Assembly: GCF_020554865.1 (NCBI RefSeq)
Contig: NZ_JAJCIC010000003.1
Coordinates: 186,001 to 250,000, forward strand
Length of the DNA: 64,000 bases
Origin: Lacrimispora sp. 210928-DFI.3.58
GTDB taxonomy: Bacteria > Bacillota > Clostridia > Lachnospirales > Lachnospiraceae
Direction: 5' to 3'
Shown here: piece after piece, positions 44,142 to 52,630 of the stretch
How the letters are laid out: each line of letters begins with the position of its first letter
Position numbering within the stretch: the stretch's first letter is position 1
The notes under the pieces: model-generated
The model's database searches: none
What the model saw: the letters and a program-made list of their open reading frames with translations, nothing else
What the model was told of the DNA's origin: nothing
Translations under genes and position numbers: made by a program

Positions 44142-44912
44142 ATGAAGATCATCATATCACCTGCCAAGAAGATGAATATCAGGGAAGACGAACTGGACAC
44201 AGCAGGTCTTCCCTGTTTCCTTTCAAAGGCAGAAGAATTAAAGGAATACATAAGGTCTCTTTCGTTCGAGGAGGCGAAGGAGCTTTGGGCCTGCAATGAG
44301 GCCATTGCCAGGCTGAATTTTGAGCGCTTTGCATACATGGACTTGAAAAAGCGCCTTACCCCGGCTCTCTTATCCTATGAGGGGATCCAGTACCAGTATA
44401 TGGCTCCGGGGGTATTTGAAAAAAGTGAGTGGGAGTATGTCCAGAAGCATCTGCGGATCCTTTCCGGATTCTACGGCGTGTTAAGGCCCTTAGACGGCAT
44501 TGTGCCCTACCGTCTGGAAATGCAGGCAAAGGTGGCACTGCCGGGAGGCGTCAAAGGCCTCTATGACTTCTGGGGCAGCACCCTATTTGAAAAGCTGCTG
44601 GAGGGAGAGGAGGAGGATCCTGTCATCGTCAACCTGGCATCAAAGGAGTACAGCAAGGCAGTGGAGCCCTACCTGACACCGGATACCACCTTTCTCACCT
44701 GCATATTCGGAAATCTGGCAGAGGACAGATCCGGGAAGCCGAAGGTCCGTGTAAAGGCCACTGAGGCAAAGATGGCAAGAGGTGAGATGGTGCGCTTCAT
44801 GGCAGCTGAGCAGGTGGAGAAGACAGAGGAGCTGAAGGCTTTTGACGGCCTGGGCTACAAGTTCCATGAGGAGCTTTCAAAGGAAAAGGAATTTGTGTTT
44901 GTAAAATCATAA
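44142..44912 (+). CDS. yaaA: Peroxide stress protein YaaA (UPF0246)
   Basis: YaaA binds DNA and lowers iron-driven oxidative damage in Escherichia coli. The 256-residue protein starts with the family hallmark MKIIISPAKKMNI, has SYEGIQYQYMAPGVF near residue 83 and DFWGSTLFEKL near residue 143, and ends near FDGLGYKFHEELSKEKEFVFVK. A 9-base gap after lepB (43546) suggests co-transcription. AGGTGGAAAT lies just before its ATG. Confidence 0.92.
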   Translation: MKIIISPAKKMNIREDELDTAGLPCFLSKAEELKEYIRSLSFEEAKELWACNEAIARLNFERFAYMDLKKRLTPALLSYEGIQYQYMAPGVFEKSEWEYVQKHLRILSGFYGVLRPLDGIVPYRLEMQAKVALPGGVKGLYDFWGSTLFEKLLEGEEEDPVIVNLASKEYSKAVEPYLTPDTTFLTCIFGNLAEDRSGKPKVRVKATEAKMARGEMVRFMAAEQVEKTEELKAFDGLGYKFHEELSKEKEFVFVKS

Positions 44913-44921
44913 CAAAATGCA

Positions 44922-44958
44922 ATATATACTTTACATTTTGAAAAGTATATATTATAAT
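44922..44958 (+). promoter_or_regulatory. Promoter with operator for the small HTH gene
   Basis: TTTACA (44930-44935) and TATAAT (44953-44958) are 17 bp apart. An 11-bp perfect inverted repeat, ATATATACTTT (44922-44932) and AAAGTATATAT (44942-44952), covers the -35 and spacer. This position suits a repressor, probably the HTH protein encoded next. Confidence 0.7.
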
Positions 44959-44992
44959 AAGGCTATAGGAACAGACAAAGGAGTCAGCGTAT

Positions 44993-45196
44993 TTGAAAAA
45001 TCTGAAAATGAAGGCTGCCAGGGCCGGGCTGGACCTGTCCCAGGAGGATCTGGCGGTCAAGGTGGGTGTGACGAGGCAGACTATTGGGATGATTGAGGCA
45101 GGCAAGTACAATCCGACCTTGAACCTCTGCATTTCCATATGTAAGGTTTTAGGAAAGACATTGGATGAACTGTTTTGGGATGAAAACCTGGAATGA
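44993..45196 (+). CDS. Small Cro/CI-type HTH regulator
   Basis: The 67-residue protein is a single Xre-type HTH domain: KMKAARAGLDLSQEDLAVKVGVTRQTIGMIEAGKYNPTLNLCISICKVLGKTLDELFW. It belongs to the small regulator group often paired with a membrane protein. The start is TTG 44993, with AAAGGAG 8-9 bases upstream. An inverted repeat overlaps its promoter, suggesting autoregulation. A membrane-protein gene follows 18 bases after the stop. Confidence 0.88.
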   Translation: MKNLKMKAARAGLDLSQEDLAVKVGVTRQTIGMIEAGKYNPTLNLCISICKVLGKTLDELFWDENLE

Positions 45197-45214
45197 AATG
45201 GAAAGGAGTTTTGC

Positions 45215-45649
45215 ATGATGGATGAGAGAATGATACGGGAGAGGAACAGGATCTTAAGCGAGCTGGCACTTTTGATGTATGGCTTTGCCCTATGTGCATT
45301 TTTGGTAAAGATATTGCTTTTGGGCAAGGCATTGGATGATTGCGTGGTGGAGTATGTGATCATGATCGCAGCGCCGGTATATCAGTATGTCAGGGCCAGG
45401 CAAAGAAAACTGAGCCTGTACCAGCCGGAGCTTATAAGCAGAAGCCTCCGGAGAAAGAAAAATGTGTTGTCCGTAGCAGTGGCTGCCGGGATGTTTGCCC
45501 TGTGCTTGTGGCGTTTTTCGGCAGATATCAGAGAGGGGCTTTGTTCCCTGGCCGCATTTATTCTGGTATTTGTGGCAGTAAAGCTTCTGGTGGTAAAGAT
45601 CGAGAAGGAGAGAAGCCGGAAGCTGGACAGGGAGTATGAGGATGAATAG
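45215..45649 (+). CDS. Integral membrane protein paired with HTH regulator
   Basis: The 144-residue protein has about four hydrophobic segments (~residues 17-40, 42-60, 84-102, 108-128) separated by a basic loop, with a charged C terminus (KIEKERSRKLDREYEDE). The arrangement of small Xre regulator followed by small membrane protein is common in Firmicutes (DUF6773-like group), but its role is unknown. GAAAGGAG precedes ATG 45215. It ends 11 bases before a terminator. Confidence 0.7.
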   Translation: MMDERMIRERNRILSELALLMYGFALCAFLVKILLLGKALDDCVVEYVIMIAAPVYQYVRARQRKLSLYQPELISRSLRRKKNVLSVAVAAGMFALCLWRFSADIREGLCSLAAFILVFVAVKLLVVKIEKERSRKLDREYEDE

Positions 45650-45659
45650 AATAGGCTGG

Positions 45660-45710
45660 CAGCATAACCAGGACTGGTCGGATCCGTTTTGGTTATGCTG
45701 TTTTTGTTTT
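45660..45710 (+). terminator. Intrinsic terminator
   Basis: CAGCATAACC (45660-45669) pairs with GGTTATGCTG (45691-45700), followed by TTTTTG. It ends the HTH-membrane-protein unit. Confidence 0.8.
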
Positions 45711-45717
45711 ACAAAGC

Positions 45718-45754
45718 ATCCGTCAAAGCGCGTCAGTGACGTGCTTTGACGGAT
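45718..45754. repeat. 37-bp near-perfect palindrome
   Basis: ATCCGTCAAAGC (45718-45729) and GCTTTGACGGAT (45743-45754) flank an inner CGTCA-G-TGACG, giving 17 paired positions with one mismatch. No T run follows. It lies between a terminator and the 45790 promoter. Confidence 0.75.
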
Positions 45755-45789
45755 TGTGGAAAAAATATCAAAAACATATGGGAAAGCTC

Positions 45790-45894
45790 TTGACAAAATC
45801 ACAATAGATGGTAAAATAAAGTAAAAGTTACACGCGTAACCAAAGAGAAAGAACAGGAAAACTTATTTTTTTGCCGCTTAGTTACACGCGTAAC
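45790..45894 (+). promoter_or_regulatory. Promoter with twin GTTAC-N4-GTAAC operators
   Basis: TTGACA (45790-45795) and TAAAAT (45812-45817) are 16 bp apart. GTTACACGCGTAAC occurs at 45827-45840 and again, identical, at 45881-45894, so one copy sits at the start of transcription and the other 54 bp downstream. The pattern fits a LacI- or GntR-type dimeric regulator able to loop the DNA. No such regulator is encoded in the window. Confidence 0.7.
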
Positions 45895-45926
45895 TTAGCG
45901 GCAGGCAGGGGAAAAGGAGGAAGATT

Positions 45927-46961
45927 ATGAAGCATAAGGTATTGCTGTTAGGCATGGGTTTCTGGGGCAGACGCTGGCTGGAGCTGATCTTAAAGACAGA
46001 CCGCTGTGAACTGACCGGAGCAGCGGGCAGCCCAAAGGAGATGGAGGAAATCTGTCAGAGCTACGGCATTGATCCAGCCATTACCTTTACTGATTTTAAG
46101 GAGGCCATTGCCAAAACAGAGGCAGAGATCGCTGTGATCGTGCTTCCGGGTGTGCTGCATTTTGAGGCAGACAGGCTGGCATTGGAAAAGGGTATGAACC
46201 TCATTACGGAAAAGCCTCTGGCCATGGATATGGAGGAAGCCAAGGGGCTGCTGAAGCTGAAGGCCATGTACCCCTCACAGAAATTCATGACCTCACAGAA
46301 TTACCGCTGGAGGCCTTATAACCAGGCAATCAAGAATGCCATTGACCAGGGAATGATTGGCAAGGTAGAGTCTGTGCTGCTGGAATTCCGCCAGCAGGAG
46401 GATCTGCAGGGCTACAGAGCCGGGCTTAAGATGCCCCTTCTGCAGGATGTTTCCATCCATCATTACGATCTGATCCGCTTCTTTACGAATGCTGACTGCG
46501 AGAGCGTTTACTGCCGTGTCTGGAGACCATCCTGGTCCTTATTTGAAGGAAAGCCAAACACGGAAGCCATCCTCCAGATGGACAATGGCGTCACTGTTAC
46601 ATACAATGGAAGCTGGGCCGCCAGAGGAAAGGAGACCTCCTGGGACGGAAACTTTACCATTACGGGAGACAAGGGCTGCCTGACGCTGGATGCAGATGGA
46701 AAGGTATATTTCTATGAGCATAAGAAGGCGGAAGCGGTAGTGCTTGACACCGGCAGACAGCAGGGAGTGGAGGTTCCCCAGCCTGAGATGAAGTACACGG
46801 AGATGGAGTATGGCTTCCACATGTTCATGGACAGCCTGGAACAGGATTGTGCCCCGGAAACCACACTGGAGGATAATATAAAGAGCTTTGCCATGGTAAT
46901 GGCCAGCCTGGAATCTGCAAATTCCGGAAAAGCAGTTGACTGTAAAAAAGTGCTCTTGTAA
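45927..46961 (+). CDS. Gfo/Idh/MocA-family NAD(P)-dependent oxidoreductase
   Basis: The 344-residue protein has an N-terminal Rossmann domain (VLLLGMGFWGRRWLELIL, residues 5-22) and the family's EKPLAMDMEEA motif near residue 93, with the catalytic Lys. The C-terminal alpha/beta domain contains VSIHHYDLIRFF near residue 175, with His and Asp placed as in sugar or inositol dehydrogenases. AAAGGAGGAAG precedes the ATG. Behind a two-operator promoter and followed by a permease, it probably oxidises an imported sugar, polyol or related compound. Substrate not known. Confidence 0.9.
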   Translation: MKHKVLLLGMGFWGRRWLELILKTDRCELTGAAGSPKEMEEICQSYGIDPAITFTDFKEAIAKTEAEIAVIVLPGVLHFEADRLALEKGMNLITEKPLAMDMEEAKGLLKLKAMYPSQKFMTSQNYRWRPYNQAIKNAIDQGMIGKVESVLLEFRQQEDLQGYRAGLKMPLLQDVSIHHYDLIRFFTNADCESVYCRVWRPSWSLFEGKPNTEAILQMDNGVTVTYNGSWAARGKETSWDGNFTITGDKGCLTLDADGKVYFYEHKKAEAVVLDTGRQQGVEVPQPEMKYTEMEYGFHMFMDSLEQDCAPETTLEDNIKSFAMVMASLESANSGKAVDCKKVLL

Positions 46962-46990
46962 AATGCAAATGGAAAGGAAGAGATCTCATA

Positions 46991-48160
46991 ATGTCAGAAG
47001 AAAAATATACATTTAGAATGCGTTTTTCCACCTGGTTTGGCCTGGCTGCCCTTGTGTTTGGAGCCTTCTGCGGAGGCGCTATGGCTTCCGGCGCTTATGC
47101 CACCAGCTACTTTGCCAGATATGGCGGCGGCCATCTGCTTGCCTTTGTCCTGATCTTTATTGCGATCATGGCTCTCTGCTGCATACTGGGACTGAACGTG
47201 ATCAGAGCCTACAAGGTAACGGATTATAATGGCTTCTATCTTACCCTTTACGGCCTGCAAAATCCTGGCGCCAACCCAGTGTTAAAGCAGATCGTTGGAT
47301 TGTTCTTTGACTGCTTTACCATTCTATCCGGCATTACGGCCTGCTCCGGTGCCATGGCTCTTTTTGGTTCCCTGGCAAACTCGATGACGGGAGTACCTGT
47401 ACAGGCAGGCTCCATTATCGCCGCCTTTATGTTTGCCGTTTTAAGCGTATATGGCGGGGCTTTTTTAAGAAAATTCAACTCCGTTATGACGCTGGCCCTG
47501 ACCGGAAGCCTCCTGGCTATCCTGATCGCTGTCTGCGCACTGCGCGGCGATGTGCTTTTAAATTTGCTGGGCAATTTCCAGGTTGGCGTTGACTGGAGCG
47601 GTGCTTCCCTTGCCACAGGCTATACCATGTTGATATCCTACTGCTTTAATGTGTGCTCCTGGGGAGCTACCTTAAGCAGCTATTCAGAAAAGATACGCGA
47701 CCAGAAGGACGCCATCGGTTCCGGCATCCTGATCGCTGTCTTTGTAGGAGCCCTGTTCTTTGTCACCTCCTGCATCGTGCTTCCATTCCTCCCGGAGGAG
47801 TTGAATTCTACGCCGATCTTAAACATTTGCCAGAATTACCTGGGAAGCACTTTGACGGTCATCTACTGGGTAGTTATTTTTATCGCTGTGATCACCACCG
47901 GCCCCACCTTTGCCTTCAGCATTGCAGCGCGTTTTATCAAGCTTTGGAAGAGTGATGCTGTGGGACAGAAGCTGAAGGTCTTTATCATCGCCATGGGCTT
48001 TATGATCATATGCTTCTTTGTATCCCTTATGGGCCTGATGAAGATCGTACAGATCATGCTCACCTCAACAGGAGCCATTGCGGCCTTCTCCATCTTTGTC
48101 CCACTGGTCATCTCCATCTTCCGCATCCGGAAGCTGAACCGTGAGGAGAAGAATCAGTAA
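46991..48160 (+). CDS. YkvI-like membrane protein (APC-superfamily fold)
   Basis: The 389-residue protein has about ten hydrophobic segments and resembles the uncharacterised YkvI family. The first helix has the broken pattern FGAFCGGAMASGAY seen in LeuT-fold transporters. It probably moves a small solute with a cation. ATG 46991 follows GGAAAGGAAG, 29 bases after the oxidoreductase stop, so they are co-transcribed and controlled by the twin operators. Substrate is likely shared with the oxidoreductase. Confidence 0.8.
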   Translation: MSEEKYTFRMRFSTWFGLAALVFGAFCGGAMASGAYATSYFARYGGGHLLAFVLIFIAIMALCCILGLNVIRAYKVTDYNGFYLTLYGLQNPGANPVLKQIVGLFFDCFTILSGITACSGAMALFGSLANSMTGVPVQAGSIIAAFMFAVLSVYGGAFLRKFNSVMTLALTGSLLAILIAVCALRGDVLLNLLGNFQVGVDWSGASLATGYTMLISYCFNVCSWGATLSSYSEKIRDQKDAIGSGILIAVFVGALFFVTSCIVLPFLPEELNSTPILNICQNYLGSTLTVIYWVVIFIAVITTGPTFAFSIAARFIKLWKSDAVGQKLKVFIIAMGFMIICFFVSLMGLMKIVQIMLTSTGAIAAFSIFVPLVISIFRIRKLNREEKNQ

Positions 48161-48178
48161 TATCCATCTATAAAATGA

Positions 48179-48226
48179 AAAATGCCAACGGAAATGCAGT
48201 TTTGCAGATCCGGCTGGCATTTTTTG
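48179..48226 (+). terminator. Intrinsic terminator
   Basis: AAAATGCCA near 48179-48187 pairs with TGGCATTTTTT at 48215-48225, ending in a T run, after the YkvI-like gene. Confidence 0.8.
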
Positions 48227-48232
48227 TTTGTG

Positions 48233-48261
48233 TTGACTTTACTAGCAATTTAAAGTAAAAT
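48233..48261 (+). promoter_or_regulatory. Promoter for miaB
   Basis: TTGACT (48233-48238) and TAAAAT (48256-48261) are 17 bp apart, 67 bases before the miaB start. Confidence 0.65.
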
Positions 48262-48327
48262 TCAACTTGTTGAAAAAAGAGATTGATACCCTGTAAATGA
48301 AACTATACAGAGTTAGGAGCAAGATAG

Positions 48328-49881
48328 ATGGAAGAATCCGGAGTATTTTATACAAAAACGGCAGGAACGTCCGCCCCTCCGGCCACTGAGCCGGAGCGTC
48401 AGCAGTATTTTATGAAAAGGGCGAAAATGCAGCTGGCAGAGATATCTGCAGAGCTGGGCAGGCCCCTTACCTGCTGCATTAATACCTTTGGCTGCCAGAT
48501 GAACGCCAGGGACTCGGAAAAGCTCTTGGGTATCCTGGAGACCATTGGCTACGAGGCAGTGGAGACCGAGGATGCAGATTTCGTTCTCTACAATACCTGC
48601 ACTGTCCGGGAAAATGCGAACCTGCGGGTGTATGGACGCCTGGGACAGCTGGGAGCCAGGAAGAAGAAGCATCCTGAGATGATGATCGCCCTGTGCGGCT
48701 GTATGATGCAGGAAAAGGAAGTGGTGGAGAAGATCAAGAAGAGCTACCGCTATGTGGACCTGATCTTTGGAACACACAACATTTTCAAGCTGGCTGAACT
48801 TGTGAGCATCTGCCTGGAGGGCAGAGCCGGAGAGCTGGCCCAGGAGCCGGACAGAAAGAGCACGGCCGGAGAAGGATCCGGACCAGAAAGAGATGCGGCG
48901 GCAGGCAAAAGACCCGGAAAAAAGCGGAGAATGGTGATCGATGTCTGGGAGGACACCACCCAGATCGTGGAGGATCTTCCCGTAGAGCGCAAATATCCCT
49001 TTAAGTCCGGCGTCAACATCATGTTCGGCTGCAACAACTTCTGCAGCTACTGCATCGTACCCTATGTAAGGGGACGGGAGCGCAGCCGTAGGCCGGAGGA
49101 GATCATAAAGGAGATAAAAAACCTGGTGGCAGACGGTGTGGTGGAGGTCATGCTTCTGGGACAGAATGTGAACTCCTACGGAAAGAACCTGGAAAGCCCT
49201 ATGACCTTTGCTGAGCTTTTACAGGAGGTGGAGAAGATCGATGGCTTAAAGCGCATCCGCTTCATGACCTCCCACCCGAAGGATTTGTCCGATGAGCTGA
49301 TCCAGGTGATGGCCCGTTCAGAAAAGATCTGCCGCCACCTGCACCTGCCCCTGCAGTCAGGAAGCAGCCGCATATTAAAGGTCATGAACCGCCGCTACAC
49401 AAAGGAGCAGTACCTGGCATTGGCTGAGAAGATCAAGGCCGCAGTTCCCGGTATTTCTCTGACAACAGATATCATCGTTGGCTTTCCGGGGGAAACAGAG
49501 GCTGATTTTGAGGAGACACTGGACGTGGTGAGACGGGTGCGCTTTGACAGTGCATTTACCTTCATCTATTCCAAACGCACAGGTACACCCGCGGCTTCCA
49601 TGGAGGATCAGGTCCCGGAGGACGTGGTGAAGGAGCGGTTTGACAGGCTGCTAAAAGAGGTGCAGGATATGTCGGCGGAAGTATGCGGCAGAGACCTCCA
49701 CACAGTCCAGGAGGTGCTTGTGGAGGAGGTAAATGATCACTCACCGGAGCTTATGACAGGCCGTATGTCAAACAACACTATTGTACATTTCCCAGGCGAT
49801 CCGTCTATGATCGGAAGGCTGGTCAATGTTTACCTGGAGGAGAGCAAGGGCTTTTACTATATGGGACGGACCGCAGATTAA
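48328..49881 (+). CDS. miaB: tRNA-2-methylthio-N6-dimethylallyladenosine synthase
   Basis: MiaB is a radical SAM enzyme that adds a methylthio group to A37 of tRNAs. The 517-residue protein has the UPF0004 domain (CCINTFGCQMNARDSEKL near residue 50) and the radical SAM CxxxCxxC motif in FGCNNFCSYCIVPYVRGRERS near residue 235. A C-terminal TRAM domain follows. A low-complexity linker of about 35 residues (residues ~170-205) separates the first two domains and is longer than usual. AGGAG precedes the ATG. mutS follows 79 bases downstream. Confidence 0.95.
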   Translation: MEESGVFYTKTAGTSAPPATEPERQQYFMKRAKMQLAEISAELGRPLTCCINTFGCQMNARDSEKLLGILETIGYEAVETEDADFVLYNTCTVRENANLRVYGRLGQLGARKKKHPEMMIALCGCMMQEKEVVEKIKKSYRYVDLIFGTHNIFKLAELVSICLEGRAGELAQEPDRKSTAGEGSGPERDAAAGKRPGKKRRMVIDVWEDTTQIVEDLPVERKYPFKSGVNIMFGCNNFCSYCIVPYVRGRERSRRPEEIIKEIKNLVADGVVEVMLLGQNVNSYGKNLESPMTFAELLQEVEKIDGLKRIRFMTSHPKDLSDELIQVMARSEKICRHLHLPLQSGSSRILKVMNRRYTKEQYLALAEKIKAAVPGISLTTDIIVGFPGETEADFEETLDVVRRVRFDSAFTFIYSKRTGTPAASMEDQVPEDVVKERFDRLLKEVQDMSAEVCGRDLHTVQEVLVEEVNDHSPELMTGRMSNNTIVHFPGDPSMIGRLVNVYLEESKGFYYMGRTAD

Positions 49882-49906
49882 AAGACCTGCGCCGGCACAT
49901 ACACAT

Positions 49907-49932
49907 AGTAACTATTCAGCTGAATAGTTACT
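49907..49932. repeat. 26-bp perfect palindrome between miaB and mutS
   Basis: The left arm AGTAACTATTCAG (49907-49919) is exactly complementary to the right arm (49920-49932). Related sequence occurs at 53615-53635 and a half site at 54937-54948. Confidence 0.8.
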
Positions 49933-49960
49933 GTACATACGAGAGAAGAGAGGCAGACCA

Positions 49961-52630
49961 TTGGATTTATCACAGTTATCCCCTATGATGCAGCACTATA
50001 TGGAAACAAAACAGGAATACCCGGATTGTATCCTGTTTTACCGCCTGGGGGATTTTTATGAAATGTTTTTTGACGATGCCCTGACGGTATCAAAGGAGCT
50101 GGAGATCACCCTGACGGGAAAGGACTGCGGATTAAAGGAGAGGGCGCCCATGTGCGGCGTCCCCTTCCATGCAGTGGATTCCTATCTCTACCGTCTGGTG
50201 CAGAAGGGCTACAAGGTGGCCATTGCGGAGCAGATGGAGGACCCGAAGCTTGCAAAGGGCCTTGTTAAGAGGGAGGTCATCCGTGTGGTGACTCCCGGAA
50301 CCATCACCAGCGCCCAGGCACTTGACGAGACAAAGAACAATTACCTTATGGGTATCGTGTATCTGGACGGAAAGTACGGCGTATCCACCGCAGATATCAG
50401 CACAGGAGATTTCCTGGTGACGGAGGTGGAGAGTGACCGGGAGCTGTTTGATGAGATCAACAAGTTTTCACCCTCAGAGATCATCTGCAACAACGCCTTC
50501 TATATGTCGGGAGTGGATCTGGATGAGCTGAAAAACCGCTACCATGTGGCAGTGTCCGATCTGGACAGCCATTTCTTTGGGGATGAGTCCTGCAGGAAGG
50601 TTCTGCGGGAGCATTTTAAGGTGGGCGCTCTAAGCGGTCTGGGGCTGGATGACTATGCAGTGGGAGTGATCGCGGCCGGGGCCGTCATGCAGTACATGTA
50701 TGAGACACAAAAGAGCACGCTGGAGCATATCACCTCCATCACCCCCTATTCCACCGGGCAGTTTATGATCATCGATACCTCTACCAGGCGGAATCTGGAG
50801 CTGGTGGAGACCATGAGGGAGAAGCAGAAGCGCGGCACTCTGCTGTGGGTGCTGGACAAGACAAAGACGGCCATGGGAGCCAGGCTCTTAAGAAACTACA
50901 TTGAGCAGCCCCTGATCCACAAGGAGCAGATCATAAAGCGCCAGAATGCGGTCCAGGAGCTGAATATGAATTTCATTTCCAGGGAGGAGATCTGCGAGTA
51001 TTTAAACCCCATCTACGACTTGGAGCGCCTGATCGGGCGCATCAGCTACAAGACGGCCAATCCCAGAGACTTAGTTGCCTTTAAGACCTCCCTGGAAATG
51101 CTGCCATATATCAAGCATATCCTGGAGGAGTTTAACAGTGAGCTGCTTAAGGAACTGGCAGAGGAGCTGGATCCCCTGCAGGACCTGTACCAGCTTATTG
51201 ACAGGGCTATCGGAGATGACCCGCCCATTACCGTCCGTGAGGGAGGCATCATAAAGGACGGTTACAATGAAGAAGCCGACCGCCTGCGCCATGCAAAGAC
51301 CGAGGGAAAGGACTGGCTGGCAGAGCTGGAGACCAGGGAAAAGGAAAAAACCGGGATCAAGAACTTAAAGATCAAGTTCAACAAGGTTTTCGGCTACTAT
51401 TTTGAGGTCACCAATTCTTTTAAGGATATGGTTCCGTCCTACTTTGTGAGGAAACAGACGCTCACCAATGCAGAGCGCTTTACCACAGATGAGTTAAAGC
51501 AGCTGGAGGACATCATCATGGGGGCGGAGGATAAGCTGGTGTCCCTGGAATATGACCTGTTCTGCCAGGTAAGGGATGACATCGCCGCCCAGGTGATCCG
51601 CATCCAGAAGACGGCAAAGGCCATTGCCGGAGTGGATGTGTTCTGCTCCCTGTCCACAGTGGCAACCAGGCGCAACTATGTCAAGCCAGTCATCAATGAA
51701 AAGGGCGTGATCCAGATCAAAAACGGCCGCCATCCGGTGGTGGAGCAGATGATGCGGGACGACCTTTTTGTGGCAAATGATACCTTTTTGGACAATGGCA
51801 AGAACCGTCTGTCCATTATCACAGGGCCGAATATGGCGGGAAAATCCACCTACATGCGTCAGGTGGCCCTGATCGTCCTGATGGCCCAGCTGGGAAGCTT
51901 TGTGCCGGCTCAGGAGGCGGATATCGGTATCTGCGACAGAATCTTTACCCGCGTGGGGGCTTCTGACGACCTTGCCAGCGGCCAGAGTACCTTTATGGTG
52001 GAGATGACGGAGGTTGCCAATATCCTGCGCAATGCCACGAAGAACAGCCTTCTGGTATTGGATGAGATCGGAAGGGGGACCAGCACCTTTGACGGCCTTT
52101 CCATTGCCTGGGCAGTGATCGAGCATATCAGCAACACAAAGCTTTTGGGAGCAAAGACGCTCTTTGCCACCCATTACCACGAGCTCACAGAGCTGGAGGG
52201 CACCATTGCAGGGGTGAAGAACTACTGCATTGCCGTGAAGGAGCAGGGGGACGACATTGTATTCTTAAGAAAGATCGTAAGGGGCGGAGCGGACAAGAGC
52301 TACGGCATTCAGGTGGCAAAGCTGGCCGGGGTGCCGGATTCCGTCATTGCCAGGGCAAAGGAGATCGCATCGGAGCTCACGGAAAATGATATCACGGCCA
52401 AGACAAAGGAGATCGCAAAGATCAGCGCCAATATTACCCAGCACAAGGCAGTTCCAAAGCCGGATGAGGTGGATATGCAGCAGCTCTCCTTCTTTGACAC
52501 GGTAAAAGACGATGACATTATCCGGGAGCTGGACGGACTGGAGCTTTCCACCATGACGCCCATCGATGCCCTGAATACATTATACCGCCTCCAGACAAAG
52601 CTTAAAAACCGTTGGAAGGAGAATCTATGA
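49961..52630 (+). CDS. mutS: DNA mismatch repair protein MutS
   Basis: MutS recognises mismatched bases. The 889-residue protein has the mismatch-binding Phe-Glu region (FYRLGDFYEMFFDDA near residue 26) and the ABC ATPase with Walker A GPNMAGKST, DEIGRGTSTFDGLSIAWA, and ATHYHELTELE. The start is TTG 49961 with AGAGAGGC upstream; the first residues LSPMMQHYMETK match the family N terminus. It overlaps trmD by ATGA at 52627. mutL, which usually follows mutS, is absent at this position. Confidence 0.95.
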   Translation: MDLSQLSPMMQHYMETKQEYPDCILFYRLGDFYEMFFDDALTVSKELEITLTGKDCGLKERAPMCGVPFHAVDSYLYRLVQKGYKVAIAEQMEDPKLAKGLVKREVIRVVTPGTITSAQALDETKNNYLMGIVYLDGKYGVSTADISTGDFLVTEVESDRELFDEINKFSPSEIICNNAFYMSGVDLDELKNRYHVAVSDLDSHFFGDESCRKVLREHFKVGALSGLGLDDYAVGVIAAGAVMQYMYETQKSTLEHITSITPYSTGQFMIIDTSTRRNLELVETMREKQKRGTLLWVLDKTKTAMGARLLRNYIEQPLIHKEQIIKRQNAVQELNMNFISREEICEYLNPIYDLERLIGRISYKTANPRDLVAFKTSLEMLPYIKHILEEFNSELLKELAEELDPLQDLYQLIDRAIGDDPPITVREGGIIKDGYNEEADRLRHAKTEGKDWLAELETREKEKTGIKNLKIKFNKVFGYYFEVTNSFKDMVPSYFVRKQTLTNAERFTTDELKQLEDIIMGAEDKLVSLEYDLFCQVRDDIAAQVIRIQKTAKAIAGVDVFCSLSTVATRRNYVKPVINEKGVIQIKNGRHPVVEQMMRDDLFVANDTFLDNGKNRLSIITGPNMAGKSTYMRQVALIVLMAQLGSFVPAQEADIGICDRIFTRVGASDDLASGQSTFMVEMTEVANILRNATKNSLLVLDEIGRGTSTFDGLSIAWAVIEHISNTKLLGAKTLFATHYHELTELEGTIAGVKNYCIAVKEQGDDIVFLRKIVRGGADKSYGIQVAKLAGVPDSVIARAKEIASELTENDITAKTKEIAKISANITQHKAVPKPDEVDMQQLSFFDTVKDDDIIRELDGLELSTMTPIDALNTLYRLQTKLKNRWKENL

